Origin: Planococcus kocurii | GTDB taxonomy: Bacteria > Bacillota > Bacilli > Bacillales_A > Planococcaceae | DNA length: 64,000 bases | Assembly (NCBI RefSeq): GCF_001465835.2 | Contig: NZ_CP013661.2 | Location: 1,914,501-1,978,500 of the forward strand | Reading direction: 5' to 3' | Shown here: positions 7,116 through 15,353 of the stretch, piece by piece | How positions within the stretch are numbered: the first letter of the stretch is position 1 | Layout of the letters: each line of letters begins with the position of its first letter | The notes under the pieces: model-generated | Database searches by the model: none | What the model saw: only the letters and a program-made list of their open reading frames with translations | Told to the model about the DNA's origin: nothing | Program-made: the position numbers and the translations under genes

Positions 7116-8312
7116 ATGATGAATCGAAAAAAATCGACTGTCAGTTTCAAATCATTACTGGAAATCTTTATTGTTTCCATCCGGTTAGGACTTACTTCAT
7201 TTGGAGGACCTATTGCGCACCTAGGCTATTTTCATGAAGAGTACGTACGAAGAAAAAAATGGATGGATGAGAAAAGTTATGCGGATCTAGTTGCGCTAGC
7301 TCAATTTCTTCCTGGACCTGCTAGTAGCCAGGTAGGGATCGGAATTGGAGCGATGCGTGCAGGCGTATCAGGGGGAATCGTGAGCTTCATTGGTTTTACC
7401 CTTCCATCGGTTATCGCGTTGATTCTATTTGCGTTGCTATTACAAAGTTTTGATGTATCGGATGCTGGATGGCTAAAAGGATTGAAAATTGTTGCTGTCG
7501 CAGTAGTGGCTCATGCCGTTTTAGGTATGGCAAAAAATCTTGCACCCGACTTGAAGAGGAAAGCGATTGTCTTGTTTGCCTTGATTGGGACGCTTTTCTG
7601 GCAGACTGCTTTTACGCAAGTGGGTGTCATCTTGATTGCAGCTTTAATTGGTTATATTCTGTATAAAAACACTGCCGAAACAACAGAGGGACAGATGCAA
7701 TTTCCAATTACGAAAAAGATAGGAACTGCTTGCTTGGTGTTATTTTTTGGATTCCTTTTTTTTCTGCCAATTCTCCGAGAAGTTACCGGCTCATACTGGG
7801 TAGCGATGTTCGATAGTTTTTATCGTGCTGGCTCATTGGTTTTTGGTGGGGGACATGTGGTCTTGCCACTTTTGCAGCAGGAATTTGTCCCGACAGGCTG
7901 GTTGAGTGAAGAAGCCTTTCTGGCTGGATACGGGGCGACTCAAGCAGTACCGGGACCCTTGTTTACCTTTGCAGCTTACTTAGGAACGGTCATGAATGGC
8001 TGGATTGGTGGCCTATTCGCTACTTTCGCTATCTTTTTACCGGCGTTCTTGTTGATTGTGGGAGCCTTGCCTTTTTGGGATGCACTGCGCGCAAATCGGA
8101 AAGTAAAGGGTGCAATCATGGGGGTCAATGCGGCAGTTCTGGGGATTTTAATTTCTGCGTTCTACACGCCAATTTGGACAAGTTCCATCATAGAAGCAAA
8201 GGATTTCGCTTTGGCAGCTGTCTTATTCAGTATGTTGGCTTATTGGAAATTGCCACCATGGCTGGTAGTTGTCACAGGAGCAATAGGCGGTTCTTTGCTT
8301 ACTTTATTCTAA
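7116..8312 (+). CDS. chrA: ChrA chromate transporter, long-chain two-domain form
   Basis: This 398-residue CHR-family membrane transporter expels chromate, giving resistance. Two homologous halves are present. The first has SIRLGLTSFGGPIAHLGYFH and LAQFLPGPASSQ near residues 20-75. The second has RAGSLVFGGGHVVLPLL and TQAVPGPLFTFAAYLG near residues 240-295. About ten to twelve hydrophobic segments are visible. A good GGAGAGAAGAG ribosome binding site precedes tandem ATGs. It is translated just behind the PadR regulator and lies within the dif-bounded accessory region, fitting a resistance cargo. Confidence 0.92.
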   Translation: MMNRKKSTVSFKSLLEIFIVSIRLGLTSFGGPIAHLGYFHEEYVRRKKWMDEKSYADLVALAQFLPGPASSQVGIGIGAMRAGVSGGIVSFIGFTLPSVIALILFALLLQSFDVSDAGWLKGLKIVAVAVVAHAVLGMAKNLAPDLKRKAIVLFALIGTLFWQTAFTQVGVILIAALIGYILYKNTAETTEGQMQFPITKKIGTACLVLFFGFLFFLPILREVTGSYWVAMFDSFYRAGSLVFGGGHVVLPLLQQEFVPTGWLSEEAFLAGYGATQAVPGPLFTFAAYLGTVMNGWIGGLFATFAIFLPAFLLIVGALPFWDALRANRKVKGAIMGVNAAVLGILISAFYTPIWTSSIIEAKDFALAAVLFSMLAYWKLPPWLVVVTGAIGGSLLTLF

Positions 8313-8429
8313 GCGAATACCTAGAAAATGAGTAAATAATCGATTAAAAAGACATTCTTTAAGTATTCGAATTTATTTTTCAACTTTACTTGAGAAAAAG
8401 GATGTTTTATTTTCTAAAGTCGATTACTT

Positions 8430-8458
8430 AGTTTACATATCATCAGATTATCGGAAGA
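8430..8458 (+). repeat. dif-like Xer recombination site E
   Basis: The left arm AGTTTACATAT (8430-8440) and right arm TTATCGGAAGA (8448-8458) match site A, in the same orientation. The spacer here is seven bases (CATCAGA) rather than six, which may affect function. It is the last copy found in the window. Confidence 0.55.
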
Positions 8459-8484
8459 GAAGGAGCTAATAGGCTTTTCTCTTC
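8454..8484 (+). terminator. Hairpin next to dif-like site E
   Basis: GAAGAGAAGGAGC pairs imperfectly with GCTTTTCTCTTC around a short loop. The stem overlaps the right arm of the dif-like site, as in the unit at 1761-1842. Confidence 0.45.
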
Positions 8485-8511
8485 TAAACATTCAAGAATG
8501 GGGAAGTTTTT

Positions 8512-9000
8512 ATGAGAAAGTTGCTGCTTTTTTTGTATATTGTTTCTTTGCTGGCAGTTTTAATCGGATTCTATGGAATGAACATCTTCACTGAATCTAT
8601 TGAAGAAGATGGCACTGGCGGTGGTAATGGTAACCCAGCACTGTTTATTCTAGTTTTCCTCATGCCATTTTTCTTTTATTTTTTATATGGCACTACAGAA
8701 CTTTCCATGCGGTTTGTAGAAAGATATAAAAAGAGACGAACTCTTGTTATCAGCTTAGTATTTAGTGTAGTAGCAACAATAAGCATAGTTGTTTACACTT
8801 TTTTAAAAGCTCAAGCTTTACGAAACGAAATCATACAGAGACAAGAGAATTTTGATGATGTTTCTCAGATTTCTTTATGGAATGCCTTTTCCAACTCTGT
8901 TTTTTTTAATCCATTGACTTTTATTCTCGTTATATTAGTTTGCTATATTTTCGGTGTGATTTGGAATAGTAGTAAAAATTGTAGAAAGAAAATACTTTAA
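8512..9000 (+). CDS. Membrane protein, unknown
   Basis: I do not recognise this 162-residue protein. It has about four hydrophobic segments (residues 5-25, 42-62, 76-98 and 132-152), a glycine- and asparagine-rich loop (GTGGGNGNPA) after the first, and a lysine-rich C-terminus. The ATG at 8512 follows a GGGGAAG-type site. It is the first gene after dif-like site E, and a terminator follows it, so it appears monocistronic. Confidence 0.6.
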   Translation: MRKLLLFLYIVSLLAVLIGFYGMNIFTESIEEDGTGGGNGNPALFILVFLMPFFFYFLYGTTELSMRFVERYKKRRTLVISLVFSVVATISIVVYTFLKAQALRNEIIQRQENFDDVSQISLWNAFSNSVFFNPLTFILVILVCYIFGVIWNSSKNCRKKIL

Positions 9001-9004
9001 ACTA

Positions 9005-9046
9005 AAAAAGAGCGCTTGATCGATTACTTTCGATAGCGTTCTTTTT
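9005..9046. terminator. Terminator after membrane protein gene
   Basis: AAAAAGAGCGCT pairs with AGCGTTCTTTTT around an inner ATCGA/TCGAT stem. Confidence 0.7.
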
Positions 9047-9122
9047 AGTTTAAATTTCTCCCTAGATTGCAATATTAAATGCAACAAAACATGTGCGAAA
9101 TAGCAACTAAAGTGACAGGCTA

Positions 9123-9659
9123 CTATTTATCCGGTGTGTAACTGGCAATTAAGACGCCAGAATCTGTTGAACGGATGTTCTTGAGATTGAACATTTTCTG
9201 ATCAGCATTTTCTTTAAACAGCCGCTTGCCTTCACCTAATACGAGCGGGAATGTCATTAAATGTAGTTCATCAATTAAATCGTGTTTGAGCAAAGATTCA
9301 ACGAGTTCTGCACTGCCGTAGACTACTAAACGCTGACCTGTTTTTTTCAATTTGCTGACTTCTTGCGGTATGTCGCGGGTAATCAAGCGGGCATTCCACT
9401 CTGTGCGCTTCAAGGTAGTAGAAACCACATACTTTGGTAATTTGTTGATTCGTTCTGCAAATCCCTCTTCATCTTCTGCTGCTGGCCATGCTGCAGCAAA
9501 TCCTTCGTATGTGACTCGGCCAAGTAGAAGTGCGTCACTCCTAAATAACAGTTCCAACTGGAATTTAGCTAACTCATCATCCCAGTAGGGTGCAGTCCAA
9601 GAAGGTTCTTCCATAACTCCATCAAGTGTTACATACATCACGACAACAATTTTTCCCAT
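9123..9659 (-). CDS. Dihydrofolate-reductase-like protein (RibD C-terminal domain)
   Basis: This protein of about 178 residues belongs to the stand-alone RibD_C/YyaP group of NADPH-binding reductases; the substrate is unknown. The start KIVVVMYVTLDGVMEEP, the LLLGRVTYEGFAAAWP segment and the LPKYVVSTTL and VVYGSAELVESLLKHDLIDE segments follow the family order. The ATG at 9659 is best spaced from AAAGGAG; an ATG six bases earlier is too close. It is transcribed alone, convergent with the upstream membrane protein gene. Confidence 0.85.
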   Translation of the reverse strand: MGKIVVVMYVTLDGVMEEPSWTAPYWDDELAKFQLELLFRSDALLLGRVTYEGFAAAWPAAEDEEGFAERINKLPKYVVSTTLKRTEWNARLITRDIPQEVSKLKKTGQRLVVYGSAELVESLLKHDLIDELHLMTFPLVLGEGKRLFKENADQKMFNLKNIRSTDSGVLIASYTPDK

Positions 9660-9887
9660 AATCATTCTCCTTTGTGAATGAAGTAAGAGCGGGTGAACAA
9701 AAATCTATGTATTAGAAATAATTCTAGCTCAATAGAAAATCTCCTTTAAACTGATAAAGGTAGACTGTCGTTGCCAAACGATTGAAAACATTATAATAAA
9801 GAAAAATTGGGTTTATTTATAAAATATTAACAGTTTTTAGTGTTTTTAAAGTAAACTATAACTACTGTAAAAGAGGAGTGATAAATT

Positions 9888-10880
9888 ATGCAATGCAATA
9901 GCTGCGCAGTGGCGGCCATCAAATTTGAAATTAAGCTGGAAGGGGAAACTAATCTTTCGGCGTTGCAGATAGTTGTAGATCATTTGAACAGAAGAGAAAT
10001 AGAAGTTGTGCAAAAAAAAAATAAGCTACAAATAGATGAAAAAGGTGCTAGAGAATTTCTCGATTTTTGCAGTGATTTACTAGATGTAAATCAAGTGGTG
10101 TTCCGTATTAACCAAGAGACATGGCAGCCGTTAGAAGGCATGCCTGCGGTGTTTGCAACTGAATGGATCGACGAGGTCATTAAAGAAGAGCGGCTCATTT
10201 GTCATTATCAGCCAATAGTAGATGCAGATGAAAACATTTTTGCTTATGAAATGTTGGCGCGTTTTCAACACAAAGACGGGTCGATGATTTATCCAAACGA
10301 AATTTTTCCAGCAGCTAAGACCCGTGGACGTTTATATGCATTAGACCGAGTCTGTAGAATGACTGCGGTAAAATATGCAGCAGCACTCAATGGAGAAAAA
10401 GCATTCATTAACTTTATTCCGACTTCGATTTATTCGCCCGAATTTTGCTTACGTTCAACTATTGAATTAGCTGAGCAATTGGATGTAAATCCAAAATCTC
10501 TAGTGTTTGAAGTGGTGGAAACTGAGAAAGTAGACGATCTTAATCATTTAAAGAAAATCTTGCGCTACTATAGAGATAGAGGATTTGATTACGCATTAGA
10601 TGACGTGGGTGAAGGCTATAGCACGATTGAGTTACTAGCCGACTTAAAGCCAAATTACATGAAGTTAGACATGCAATATGTCTTTAATGTCGCTGAAGAT
10701 ACAGAAAAGCAAAAAGTCGCAAAGCGATTTTTAGAAAAAGCTCAAGAAATCGGCTCTGTTCCGTTAGCAGAAGGAATTGAAACACAAGCGGATTTTGAAT
10801 GGCTGAAAAAGCTCGGCTATCAATTGTTCCAAGGCTATTATTTTGGTAAGCCAGCAGCAAAACCTTTGTCTAAACTATGA
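9888..10880 (+). CDS. EAL-domain cyclic-di-GMP protein
   Basis: This 330-residue soluble protein is likely a phosphodiesterase or a sensor for cyclic di-GMP. The first 90 residues are a separate domain of unknown role that begins with a cysteine pair (MQCNSCAV). The EAL domain follows: the signature reads YEMLARF instead of YEALxR, but the later residues are present, namely FINFIPTS, VFEVVETEKV, LDDVGEGYST (both aspartates kept) and LAEGIETQADFEW with QGYYFGKP at the end. Activity is therefore plausible. A clear GAGGAG precedes the ATG. Confidence 0.88.
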   Translation: MQCNSCAVAAIKFEIKLEGETNLSALQIVVDHLNRREIEVVQKKNKLQIDEKGAREFLDFCSDLLDVNQVVFRINQETWQPLEGMPAVFATEWIDEVIKEERLICHYQPIVDADENIFAYEMLARFQHKDGSMIYPNEIFPAAKTRGRLYALDRVCRMTAVKYAAALNGEKAFINFIPTSIYSPEFCLRSTIELAEQLDVNPKSLVFEVVETEKVDDLNHLKKILRYYRDRGFDYALDDVGEGYSTIELLADLKPNYMKLDMQYVFNVAEDTEKQKVAKRFLEKAQEIGSVPLAEGIETQADFEWLKKLGYQLFQGYYFGKPAAKPLSKL

Positions 10881-10894
10881 ACAAGACCTTAATG

Positions 10895-10930
10895 AAAAGC
10901 CCAACAACCGTATGTGGTTGTTGGGCTTTT
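10895..10930 (+). terminator. Terminator after EAL gene
   Basis: AAAAGCCCAACAACC pairs perfectly with GGTTGTTGGGCTTTT around a 6-base loop. Confidence 0.85.
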
Positions 10931-11000
10931 ATAAAAAAAAAAACGTATACTGTAGAAATGCTAAATTTTTAACTTAGCAATAGAAAGAGGGAACACGAGG

Positions 11001-11360
11001 ATGATATCGTTTGTTTTAACGTTAAGACGAATGCTAAAAACTTTTTTTCAATTAATTCGAAACAAAGAGTTCCAAGTACTACTCGGGTTAACAATCATGA
11101 TGTTAGTATCGGGCACTATTTTCTATTCAACTGTAGAAGGATTCTCTGTAGTGGATGCATTGTATTTTAGTGTAACGATTTTGACAACAGTTGGTTCGGC
11201 GACGCTAGAGCCTTCAACGGACTTCGGTAAAATTTTCACGATTTTTTATACGATTACCGGAATCGGGGTCATGTTGAGCCTGATTTTGCAATTGTCTATT
11301 CAAATGCGCAATGAAAAAAAGCGACCAGTTGTAAAAGACGAAACAATAGCTCCAAAATAA
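11001..11360 (+). CDS. NaK-type two-helix cation channel with unusual filter
   Basis: This 119-residue protein closely follows the B. cereus NaK channel as I remember it. The N-terminal interfacial helix (MISFVLTLRRMLK), KEFQVL, the first transmembrane helix ending SGTIFYSTVEG, a pore helix (DALYFSVTILTTVG) and TDFGKIFTIFYTITGIGVM are all in place. It should form a tetrameric cation channel in the membrane. The selectivity filter reads TVGSATLEP where NaK has TVGDGNFSP and potassium channels have TVGYGD, so the second filter glycine is missing. Ion selectivity cannot be predicted. A GAGG site lies directly before the ATG. Confidence 0.85.
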   Translation: MISFVLTLRRMLKTFFQLIRNKEFQVLLGLTIMMLVSGTIFYSTVEGFSVVDALYFSVTILTTVGSATLEPSTDFGKIFTIFYTITGIGVMLSLILQLSIQMRNEKKRPVVKDETIAPK

Positions 11361-11368
11361 ATCACAAA

Positions 11369-11409
11369 AACACACAGCAAGCTTCGTTTATGAAGCTTGC
11401 TGTGTGTTT
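11369..11409. terminator. Bidirectional terminator
   Basis: ACACACAGCAAGCTTC pairs with GAAGCTTGCTGTGTGT, with flanking A and T runs. It serves the plus-strand channel gene and the minus-strand iron-transport operon that ends at 11408. Confidence 0.85.
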
Positions 11410-12415
11410 ATTTTTTTAGTAACAGATAAACGAAATAAGGAGCTCCGATCAACGCAGCCATAATACCTGCTGGAATACCAGAAGGTTCGAGCAAATTCCG
11501 TCCGATGGTATCAGCTAGCAGCAGCAACCAGCCACCGATTAAAATGGCGAGCGGCAAGAATAGTTGATGCCGCGGTCCGACAATGGCTTTCGCAATATGT
11601 GGTGCCATCAAGCCGATAAATGCGATTCCACCGGTAACAGAAACTGCAGATGCGGCTAGAGCGACAGCAGCCAGTAGCAAGATTATGCGTTCTTTTTCAA
11701 TAGAGACACCAATGCCTACAGCCACCGGATCACTAAGACCAAGAACATTCATGCGATTTGCTTTGTATAAAGTGAAAGGAATTAAGACGACTAGCCAAGG
11801 GAGAATAGCCAAGATGAATGGCCAATCCGCCCCCCAAATACTACCGGCCAGCCAGTTGGCAATAAAATCGACTTTTTCCGGTTCAGCAGAAGATATTAGT
11901 ACAATCATGACGCCAGACAATGCCATCGAAAACCCAATTCCGACGAGCACTAAACGAATAGGTTGCAGCCCCGTACTGCGAGAGTATGAAAATGCATAAA
12001 TCAAGACAGCAGTTAAAAGTGCCCCAACAAAAGCCACGATAGGAAGCAAATAAGCAAAAGCACCAGCTTCTACAGGAACAAATAAGAAGAACACTGAAAT
12101 GGCGACACCGGCACCTGAATTGATACCGATAATGCCAGGATCTGCAAGGTCATTGCGTGTGATGCTTTGCAAAATAGCTCCAGACAAAGCCAATGCCATT
12201 CCGGCAAGCAAGGTGATTAAAATACGTGGCAGCCGGATGGAAAACAGGATAAATTCTTCTTTAAAAGTGCCTTCTCCCAATAGTGCAGGCACTAAGCGGT
12301 CATAGGAGATAGGAGAATAACCTAAGCCCATACTCGTGATGGCAGTCAACAAGATTAACGTCAGTAATAGGTAATACGAAATTCGTTGTTTTTTTCGTAA
12401 GCTTGGATGAATCAT
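11408..12415 (-). CDS. Siderophore ABC transporter permease (FecCD family)
   Basis: This 335-residue integral membrane protein is one half of the channel that imports a ferric siderophore. It has about ten transmembrane segments and the family features LPRILITLLAGMALALSGAI near residues 48-67, NDLADPGIIGINSGAG and FIGLMAPHIAK near residues 265-275. Its start overlaps the stop of the neighbouring permease by four bases (12412-12415), so the two are translationally coupled. The operon runs from a Fur-controlled promoter at about 15260. It resembles YfhA/FeuC-type subunits. Confidence 0.92.
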   Translation of the reverse strand: MIHPSLRKKQRISYYLLLTLILLTAITSMGLGYSPISYDRLVPALLGEGTFKEEFILFSIRLPRILITLLAGMALALSGAILQSITRNDLADPGIIGINSGAGVAISVFFLFVPVEAGAFAYLLPIVAFVGALLTAVLIYAFSYSRSTGLQPIRLVLVGIGFSMALSGVMIVLISSAEPEKVDFIANWLAGSIWGADWPFILAILPWLVVLIPFTLYKANRMNVLGLSDPVAVGIGVSIEKERIILLLAAVALAASAVSVTGGIAFIGLMAPHIAKAIVGPRHQLFLPLAILIGGWLLLLADTIGRNLLEPSGIPAGIMAALIGAPYFVYLLLKK

Positions 12416-13419
12416 GCGAATGCTTTGCCTCCTTTACGGACAATAACGAGGAAGAAAGGCAAACCGATAATCGCAATAATTGCTGCGACTGGCGTTTCAA
12501 ACGGTGCATTGATTGTTCGGCCGATCAGATCAGCCAACAGCATCCCAATGGCTCCAGCTACTGCAGACATGGGGATGATAAACCGATAATCAGTCCCCAC
12601 AATGGCTCTTACGACGTGAGGAATCATTAAGCCGATAAAGGCCATATTACCAGCAAGTGCAACAGCAGCCCCCGCAAGTAATGTGATGATAACAAAGAGA
12701 ATGGCTTTGATTTGTGCTGTTTTCTGCCCAAGACCGATGGCGGTTTCTTCGCTCAAACTGAGAATGGTCAATTGCCGTGACAGCAATATAGCAATCAATA
12801 AAGACACAGCGATAAAAGGAACAACTACTTGCAGTTGTCCCCAGGAGGTACCGATCAAACCGCCTGCTGTCCATTGTGAAATGTTTTTAGAGATATTAAA
12901 GTAAAGACCAATGCCTTCCGCAATCGCTGTCAGAAACGCAGATATGGCCGCACCAGCGAGCACGATACGAAATGGCGAAAACCCACCTTTTTTAGCAGCA
13001 CCAATCCCGAACACTAACGCTGCACCGACTGCCGCACCGATAAAGCAAGCAATCATGATGCCGAAATAATTAGCAGCAGGAACAAACGCTAAAGTAAATG
13101 CAAGCGCAGCATTCGCACCAGCTGTTAAGCCGAGTAGCCCAGGGTCAGCGAGCGGGTTGCGAGTCATGCCTTGCATCATGGCACCCGAAACGGCGAGTGC
13201 TGCGCCAACAAAAACAGCAGCAATTTCACGAGGCAGTCGAATTTCGCGAATTACCCCGATGCCATCACTAGAAGAAGTCGAAAACAAAGCGAGTGCGACT
13301 TCTTTTAAGCTAATATCTGCTGCGCCGAAAATCAATGAAACAATTAAGGTTAGTACAAGTAAGGCTAGACTCAACGTTAATTTAATTGGGAAGGGAATTT
13401 TAAGTGTCATTGTCATCAT
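12412..13419 (-). CDS. Siderophore ABC transporter permease (FecCD family)
   Basis: This 335-residue permease is the partner of the downstream gene and shares its layout: LPREIAAVFVGAALAVSGAM, NPLADPGLLGLTAGAN and FIGLMIPHVVRAIVG. About ten membrane helices are visible. Tandem ATGs (13419 and 13416) and a third ATG nine bases in from the first follow an AGGAAAAG site. A hairpin lies between this gene and the binding-protein gene upstream. It probably corresponds to the YfiZ/FeuB type. Confidence 0.92.
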   Translation of the reverse strand: MMTMTLKIPFPIKLTLSLALLVLTLIVSLIFGAADISLKEVALALFSTSSSDGIGVIREIRLPREIAAVFVGAALAVSGAMMQGMTRNPLADPGLLGLTAGANAALAFTLAFVPAANYFGIMIACFIGAAVGAALVFGIGAAKKGGFSPFRIVLAGAAISAFLTAIAEGIGLYFNISKNISQWTAGGLIGTSWGQLQVVVPFIAVSLLIAILLSRQLTILSLSEETAIGLGQKTAQIKAILFVIITLLAGAAVALAGNMAFIGLMIPHVVRAIVGTDYRFIIPMSAVAGAIGMLLADLIGRTINAPFETPVAAIIAIIGLPFFLVIVRKGGKAFA

Positions 13420-13433
13420 CTTTTCCTAAGAAT

Positions 13434-13468
13434 AAAAGAGGGATTCTTCAGCAGAATCCCTCTTTTTT
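13434..13468 (-). terminator. Intra-operon hairpin
   Basis: AAAAGAGGGATTCT pairs with AGAATCCCTCTTTT between the binding-protein and permease genes. It may act as a partial terminator or mRNA stabiliser, giving more binding protein than permease. Confidence 0.7.
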
Positions 13469-13498
13469 GTTAGATACGTTAAACCCATCGATGTTCCA

Positions 13499-14425
13499 TC
13501 ACTTACCTAAAAAGTTTTCAATAAAGAATTCCAATTGGTATTCCAGTGTAATCGGATCATTAAAATAAAATTCTTTGGCATTGGCCACAAAAATCTGTCC
13601 GTTTTTGGCAGCAGGTGTATTTTTGTACAGGTCTGTTTCCTGGAACGAATTATCCTGTGTGCTGTCTTTGCTAAAGATGACGTAGTCGCCCATGTATTCC
13701 GGTAACACTTCTTGAGACAACATGTAATAACCGTCCGCTAACGCCATTTCTTTCACTTTTGCAGGCATTTTTAGTTTCATTTCTTGATAAAGAATTTCTG
13801 TTCCGCGGCCCCAGTTGTCGCCGAAAACATACAGTTGCTTGTCAAAGTTTTCAATAACCGAAACGGTTGCATCTTCACCGATTTCAGCGCGGATGTCTTC
13901 TCCCGCTTGCTGTGCGCGTTCTTGGAAGTCGGTAATCCAAGTTTGTGCTTCTTTTTCTTTATTGAGGACTTTACCGATTTCAAGGTGTTGCTCCAAATAA
14001 CCCAATTTGCCATAAGTAAAAGTAACAGTCGGTGCGATTTTGCTTAATTTGTCGATGTTGTTAATGGTTGAACCGCCAATGATCAAGTCCGGCTCTAATT
14101 CAATGATTTTCTCAAGGTCTGTATCTGCCACTTCTTCTACATCTACTAACTTTTCTTCAAAACGCGGGTTGTTTTTTGACCATGAATCGACGCCTACTAA
14201 AGGAACGTCTAGAGACATCACGTCACCGCTATACGTGGAAAGAACAATAACGCGTTGTGGATCCGCAGGAACTTCAACAGGACCGCTTTCAGATTCATAT
14301 GTAATTGTATCAGGAGCTTTGTCACTTTCTCCAGCAGTCGTTTCCTCAGCAGTTGACTCAGAATTACAGGCACCCAGGATTAGCAGTAACGTAAATAAGA
14401 ATAGCGGTAAAATAATTTTTTTCAT
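13499..14425 (-). CDS. Iron-siderophore substrate-binding lipoprotein
   Basis: This 308-residue extracellular receptor captures a ferric siderophore for the adjacent FecCD permeases. The signal peptide ends in the lipobox LILGAC, so the mature protein is anchored through the cysteine at about residue 20. The FepB/FecB-type fold is visible in PQRVIVLSTYSGDVMSLDVP, LEPDLIIGGS and YFNDPITLEYQLEFF. AAAGGAG precedes the start by about ten bases. It lies six bases after the ATPase gene. The sequence suggests a hydroxamate- or citrate-type siderophore of the YfiY group, but specificity is uncertain. Confidence 0.92.
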   Translation of the reverse strand: MKKIILPLFLFTLLLILGACNSESTAEETTAGESDKAPDTITYESESGPVEVPADPQRVIVLSTYSGDVMSLDVPLVGVDSWSKNNPRFEEKLVDVEEVADTDLEKIIELEPDLIIGGSTINNIDKLSKIAPTVTFTYGKLGYLEQHLEIGKVLNKEKEAQTWITDFQERAQQAGEDIRAEIGEDATVSVIENFDKQLYVFGDNWGRGTEILYQEMKLKMPAKVKEMALADGYYMLSQEVLPEYMGDYVIFSKDSTQDNSFQETDLYKNTPAAKNGQIFVANAKEFYFNDPITLEYQLEFFIENFLGK

Positions 14426-14430
14426 ATCGG

Positions 14431-15222
14431 TTAAACTCCTTTAACTAAGTTGTATGTTATGCACATCGGTTTTTGTGTTCGCGGATCGAGCCCGATGTCA
14501 GCGTCGATGCGGAATACTTCTTTTAGAACAGGTTGAGTAATGACTTCATGGCAGTTGCCAGATTTAATGATTTGTCCGTCTTTCATGGCGATGATGTGGT
14601 CTGCAAAACGTGCTGCTTGGTTCAGGTCGTGGAGCACCATGATAATGGTCCGCTCTTGTTCACGGTTTAGCTGCTGAAGCAGTTCGAGAATTTCCAATTG
14701 GTGAGCCATATCCAAGTATGTGGTAGGCTCGTCTAGAAAAATCATTTCGGTTTCCTGTGCCAGAGCCATGGCAATCCAGACGCGCTGGCGTTGGCCACCC
14801 GATAAAGCGTCAACCGGATGATATTTGAAAAATTGCGTGCCGGTGACGTCAAGCGCCCAGTTGATGATTTCATAATCTCTTTTAGAAAGTCGGCCAAAGC
14901 CTTTCTGATAAGGAAATCGTCCGTAAGAAACTAGCTCGCCAACGGTTAATCCGGCGGCACTATCTGGCGTTTGAGGAAGAATCGCCATTTTTTTGGCTAG
15001 CGACTTCGTATTCTCCTGTGCAATATTACTACCGTCTAATACGACTGTCCCGGATTGATGCGGAATCACACGAGTAATCGCTTTTAGCAGCGTTGATTTG
15101 CCGCAGCCATTTGAACCAATAATCGTCGTAATTTTTTTGTCTGGAATTTGGACAGTCAAATCTTTGACAATCAAGCGGTCTCCATAGCTAATAGTTAGCT
15201 CCTCGGTGAACAAACGCACCAT
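14431..15222 (-). CDS. Siderophore ABC transporter ATP-binding protein
   Basis: This 263-residue cytoplasmic ATPase powers siderophore import. Walker A is GSNGCGKSTLLK (about residues 36-47), the signature is LSGGQRQRVWIAMALAQ (about 140-156), and Walker B is MIFLDEPTTYLDMAHQ with the switch histidine in VLHDLNQ. It resembles YusV/FecE. It is the first gene of the four-gene operon, with AGGAGG eight bases before the ATG and a Fur box about 40 bases further upstream. Confidence 0.94.
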   Translation of the reverse strand: MVRLFTEELTISYGDRLIVKDLTVQIPDKKITTIIGSNGCGKSTLLKAITRVIPHQSGTVVLDGSNIAQENTKSLAKKMAILPQTPDSAAGLTVGELVSYGRFPYQKGFGRLSKRDYEIINWALDVTGTQFFKYHPVDALSGGQRQRVWIAMALAQETEMIFLDEPTTYLDMAHQLEILELLQQLNREQERTIIMVLHDLNQAARFADHIIAMKDGQIIKSGNCHEVITQPVLKEVFRIDADIGLDPRTQKPMCITYNLVKGV

Positions 15223-15260
15223 CCAAAAAACCTCCTAATTTAAATTTATTATCTTTTTCA

Positions 15261-15289
15261 TTGATAATGATTATCATTTTCAGTACAAT
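15261..15289 (+). promoter_or_regulatory. Fur box overlapping a divergent promoter
   Basis: GATAATGATTATCATTTTC (15263-15281) is a near-consensus 19-base Fur operator. It lies inside a plus-strand promoter with -35 TTGATA (15261-15266), a 17-base spacer and -10 TACAAT (15284-15289) facing the reductase gene at 15354. Being in the middle of the divergent gap, it should also control the transporter operon on the other strand. Iron-replete Fur would repress both. Confidence 0.88.
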
Positions 15290-15353
15290 CAATACTATAA
15301 GACTAAATTATAAGGTTGTCAATAGAAATACAATGCGATAGGAGTGAAGATAG

